DNA from: Fen-671 sp963794745
Lineage (GTDB): Bacteria > Actinomycetota > Acidimicrobiia > Acidimicrobiales > Palsa-688
DNA length: 64,000 nucleotides
Direction of reading: 5' to 3'
NCBI GenBank assembly: GCA_963794745.1
Contig: CAWCEZ010000006.1
Location: forward strand, 62,001-126,000
Translations under genes and position numbers: made by a program
Shown here: piece after piece, positions 62,519 to 64,000 of the stretch
Layout: each line of letters opens with the position of its first letter
Numbering within the stretch: the first letter of the stretch is position 1
The notes under the pieces: generated by a model
What the model saw: only the letters and a program-made list of their open reading frames with translations
Databases searched by the model: none
Told to the model about the DNA's origin: nothing

Positions 62519-64000
62519 ATGCTGAGTGGCATGGAAGATGGCTTTTCGCTGAGCACCCCGGCGAGCACAAGAGGAAGGCTCTTCGGGCGCAATGTGCTCG
62601 AAGCTCTCTTCCGAGCCGCCCCCGAAGAGGACCTGTTCCTCGGCGAACTGCTCGTGGGAGTGGACGACGCGACAGGCCGGCGCTACCTGTTCAGGATCGT
62701 CGACGTCAGCTACGGCACCGAGCACCGCGAGCCTGGTTGGGCGGAACGCGTTGCCGGGACTCTGCTTGCCGACGACGCGAGGGGCGAAAGCGGGGCTCAC
62801 ATCCTTCACGAGCAGACAAAGCGGACCTACCGCCTGGCCGAGTGCCGCTGCCTTGGTTACCTGGCGCCGCCAGCGGCGCCAGGCGCCGCCCGGACCGTGT
62901 TCCGCAAACCGAAGAGCCTGCCGACCCAGTTCTCCCGAGTGGTCTCACCTACTCCGGAGGACTTCGCGTTCCTGGCCAAACGAATGGGAGACCTGCCCAT
63001 CGGGCACCTGCGCAGCGGGGAGACGGTCGTCGATTTCCAGGTCGGTATCCCGGGGCGGAGCCTGGCCAGCCACATTGGCATTTTCGCTACTACGGGCATG
63101 GGCAAGTCCAACCTCCTCCAGGTGCTCTGCGCCGGTGTCATGTCTGCGAACGGGCGCTACGGCCTGCTTGTCATCGACCCGCACGGCGAGCACCGCACAG
63201 CGCTGGGCCGCCACCCGTGGGCCGCCCAGGCTTTACGCACCTATTCCGACCGTCGCCTGCCCAACACGTCTACTCTGCGCGTCAGCCTTGCCGAGCTGTC
63301 AGTGGACGACCTGCGGACCGCGTACGAATGGAGCCGGCCTCAAGAAGAAGCACTCCACGAGCTGGAGCGCCATTATTCATCTGCCGGCCTAGCTTGGCTG
63401 GCTGAGTTTGCCAGGATCGAGGATCTTGCCGGCTTCCGGGACGTGGAACTGTCGGCCCGAGTGGCCCTCAGTACCCTCCAGGTAGTGCACCGCCGTGCAC
63501 GCCGTATCGTCGACCTACCCTGCATTTCTACGGATCCCGCAGTTTCGGTGGGACGTCGGATCCTCGATGAACTGCTCGAAGGCAAGGTTGTCCTGGTCGA
63601 CGTCAGCGGGCTGGGTGGCACCGAAGAAGTCCTTGTCGCTTCGTTCCTAACTCGCCGGGTGATCGAGGAGTGGCAGGGCGTCTTCCTGGAGGACCCCGAC
63701 CGTCACAAGACCCTTCCTGTCGTGGCGGTCGCCCTGGAAGAGGCGCAGCGAGTGCTGTCAGCGAACAAGGACCGGGAGTCGAATGTGTTCCCCCGGGTGG
63801 CGAGGGAGGGCCGCAAGTTCGGAGTGGGCCTGCTCGCGGTGACCCAGCAGCCCAAGCTGCTCGACGACGAACTTCTTAGCCAGTTCAATACTTTTTTCGT
63901 GCTCGGCCTGGCCGATGAAAAGGACCGGAACATTCTGCGTTCGTCTGCGAAACAGGATCTGTCAGCCCTGGGGCCGGAAATCCAGACGCTGATGCCGGGC
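62519..64000 (+). CDS. herA: HerA-family hexameric DNA translocase, 3' end beyond window
   Basis: An FtsK/HerA-type ATPase that pumps DNA towards NurA. The N-terminal HAS-barrel-like region contains LFLGELLVGVDDATGRRYLF. Walker A is GIFATTGMGKSNLLQVLCAG (about residue 190), Walker B GLLVIDPHGEHRTALG (about 215), and the late signatures are VALEEAQRVLSANKDRESNV, FPRVAREGRKFGVGLLAVTQ QP and FFVLGLADEKDRNILRSSAK. The frame is uninterrupted for 494 codons and runs off the end at 64000. The ATG 62519 follows the nurA stop by five bases. Confidence 0.93.
   Translation, partial: MLSGMEDGFSLSTPASTRGRLFGRNVLEALFRAAPEEDLFLGELLVGVDDATGRRYLFRIVDVSYGTEHREPGWAERVAGTLLADDARGESGAHILHEQTKRTYRLAECRCLGYLAPPAAPGAARTVFRKPKSLPTQFSRVVSPTPEDFAFLAKRMGDLPIGHLRSGETVVDFQVGIPGRSLASHIGIFATTGMGKSNLLQVLCAGVMSANGRYGLLVIDPHGEHRTALGRHPWAAQALRTYSDRRLPNTSTLRVSLAELSVDDLRTAYEWSRPQEEALHELERHYSSAGLAWLAEFARIEDLAGFRDVELSARVALSTLQVVHRRARRIVDLPCISTDPAVSVGRRILDELLEGKVVLVDVSGLGGTEEVLVASFLTRRVIEEWQGVFLEDPDRHKTLPVVAVALEEAQRVLSANKDRESNVFPRVAREGRKFGVGLLAVTQQPKLLDDELLSQFNTFFVLGLADEKDRNILRSSAKQDLSALGPEIQTLMPG

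Noticed and set aside
1..64000. CRISPR array, rRNA operon or prophage
   Set aside because: No regularly spaced identical repeats with unique spacers, no rRNA-like sequence and no integrase or structural phage genes were seen.

Overview
The window comes from a high-GC actinobacterium. Lsr2, a WhiB-family regulator, CtaG, DUF3817 and DUF2505 proteins, Ku with a LigD-type polymerase, and many GTG/TTG starts all point to Actinomycetota. The unusual secreted proteins and the HerA/NurA pair would suit an Acidimicrobiia-like lineage, but that placement is inference. About twenty apparent single-indel frameshifts fall in genes that should be essential (glyS, dnaG, rpoD, fabD, metH and others), often at short G/C runs. 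I therefore read the sequence as a draft or metagenomic assembly with residual indel errors, and I annotate most broken genes as whole loci with shifts rather than as decayed genes.

Layout. 1-4915: glycerol kinase (5' end cut off), CtaG, an S9 peptidase and two small membrane proteins. 5018-7882: the three-subunit proton-translocating transhydrogenase pntA1-pntA2-pntB. 7918-9428: lsr2, tRNA-Val, whiB and a small ORF with a textbook ribosome binding site and terminator, separated by several perfect inverted repeats. 9774-16857: a conserved unknown gene, a cluster of direct repeats beside tRNA-Met(CAT), an orphan FtsX-type permease, an SDR, a large secreted repeat protein and tRNA-Asn. 16912-28590: a long housekeeping block, all on the minus strand (BldC-like, HIT, phoH, ybeY, corC, era, a conserved unknown, uppS, recO, glyS, dnaG, rpoD). 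28657-32833: a membrane protein and hemW, then divergent fabD and a Tat-exported esterase. 32843-36665: a decayed kelch gene, an ArsR/SRPBCC operon and a secreted parallel-beta-helix protein.

36633-41497: a branched-chain amino acid operon leuB-ilvE-cimA plus an unknown gene. It is preceded by an 18-codon leader peptide with consecutive Val-Val-Val-Ile codons and a terminator hairpin, which looks like transcription attenuation. greA is divergent. 41538-47706: metH converging on a three-gene flavin electron-transfer set (ferric-reductase-like flavoprotein, FMN-binding domain protein, ApbE). 47803-53725: lpd, E2 acyltransferase, an in-frame LipB-LipA fusion and pepQ, tightly overlapped, so that lipoyl-dependent enzymes are made together with the lipoylation enzymes. 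53886-56331: a ZnuA-like lipoprotein whose usual metal-binding histidines are acidic residues, a DUF2505 protein and a serine hydrolase. 56332-56899: gene-poor, with one strong palindrome. 56900-59067: cupin, LigD polymerase domain and Ku (end joining). 59199-64000: a secreted protein with a caspase-like His/Cys dyad pattern, then NurA nuclease and HerA ATPase, the latter running off the window end.
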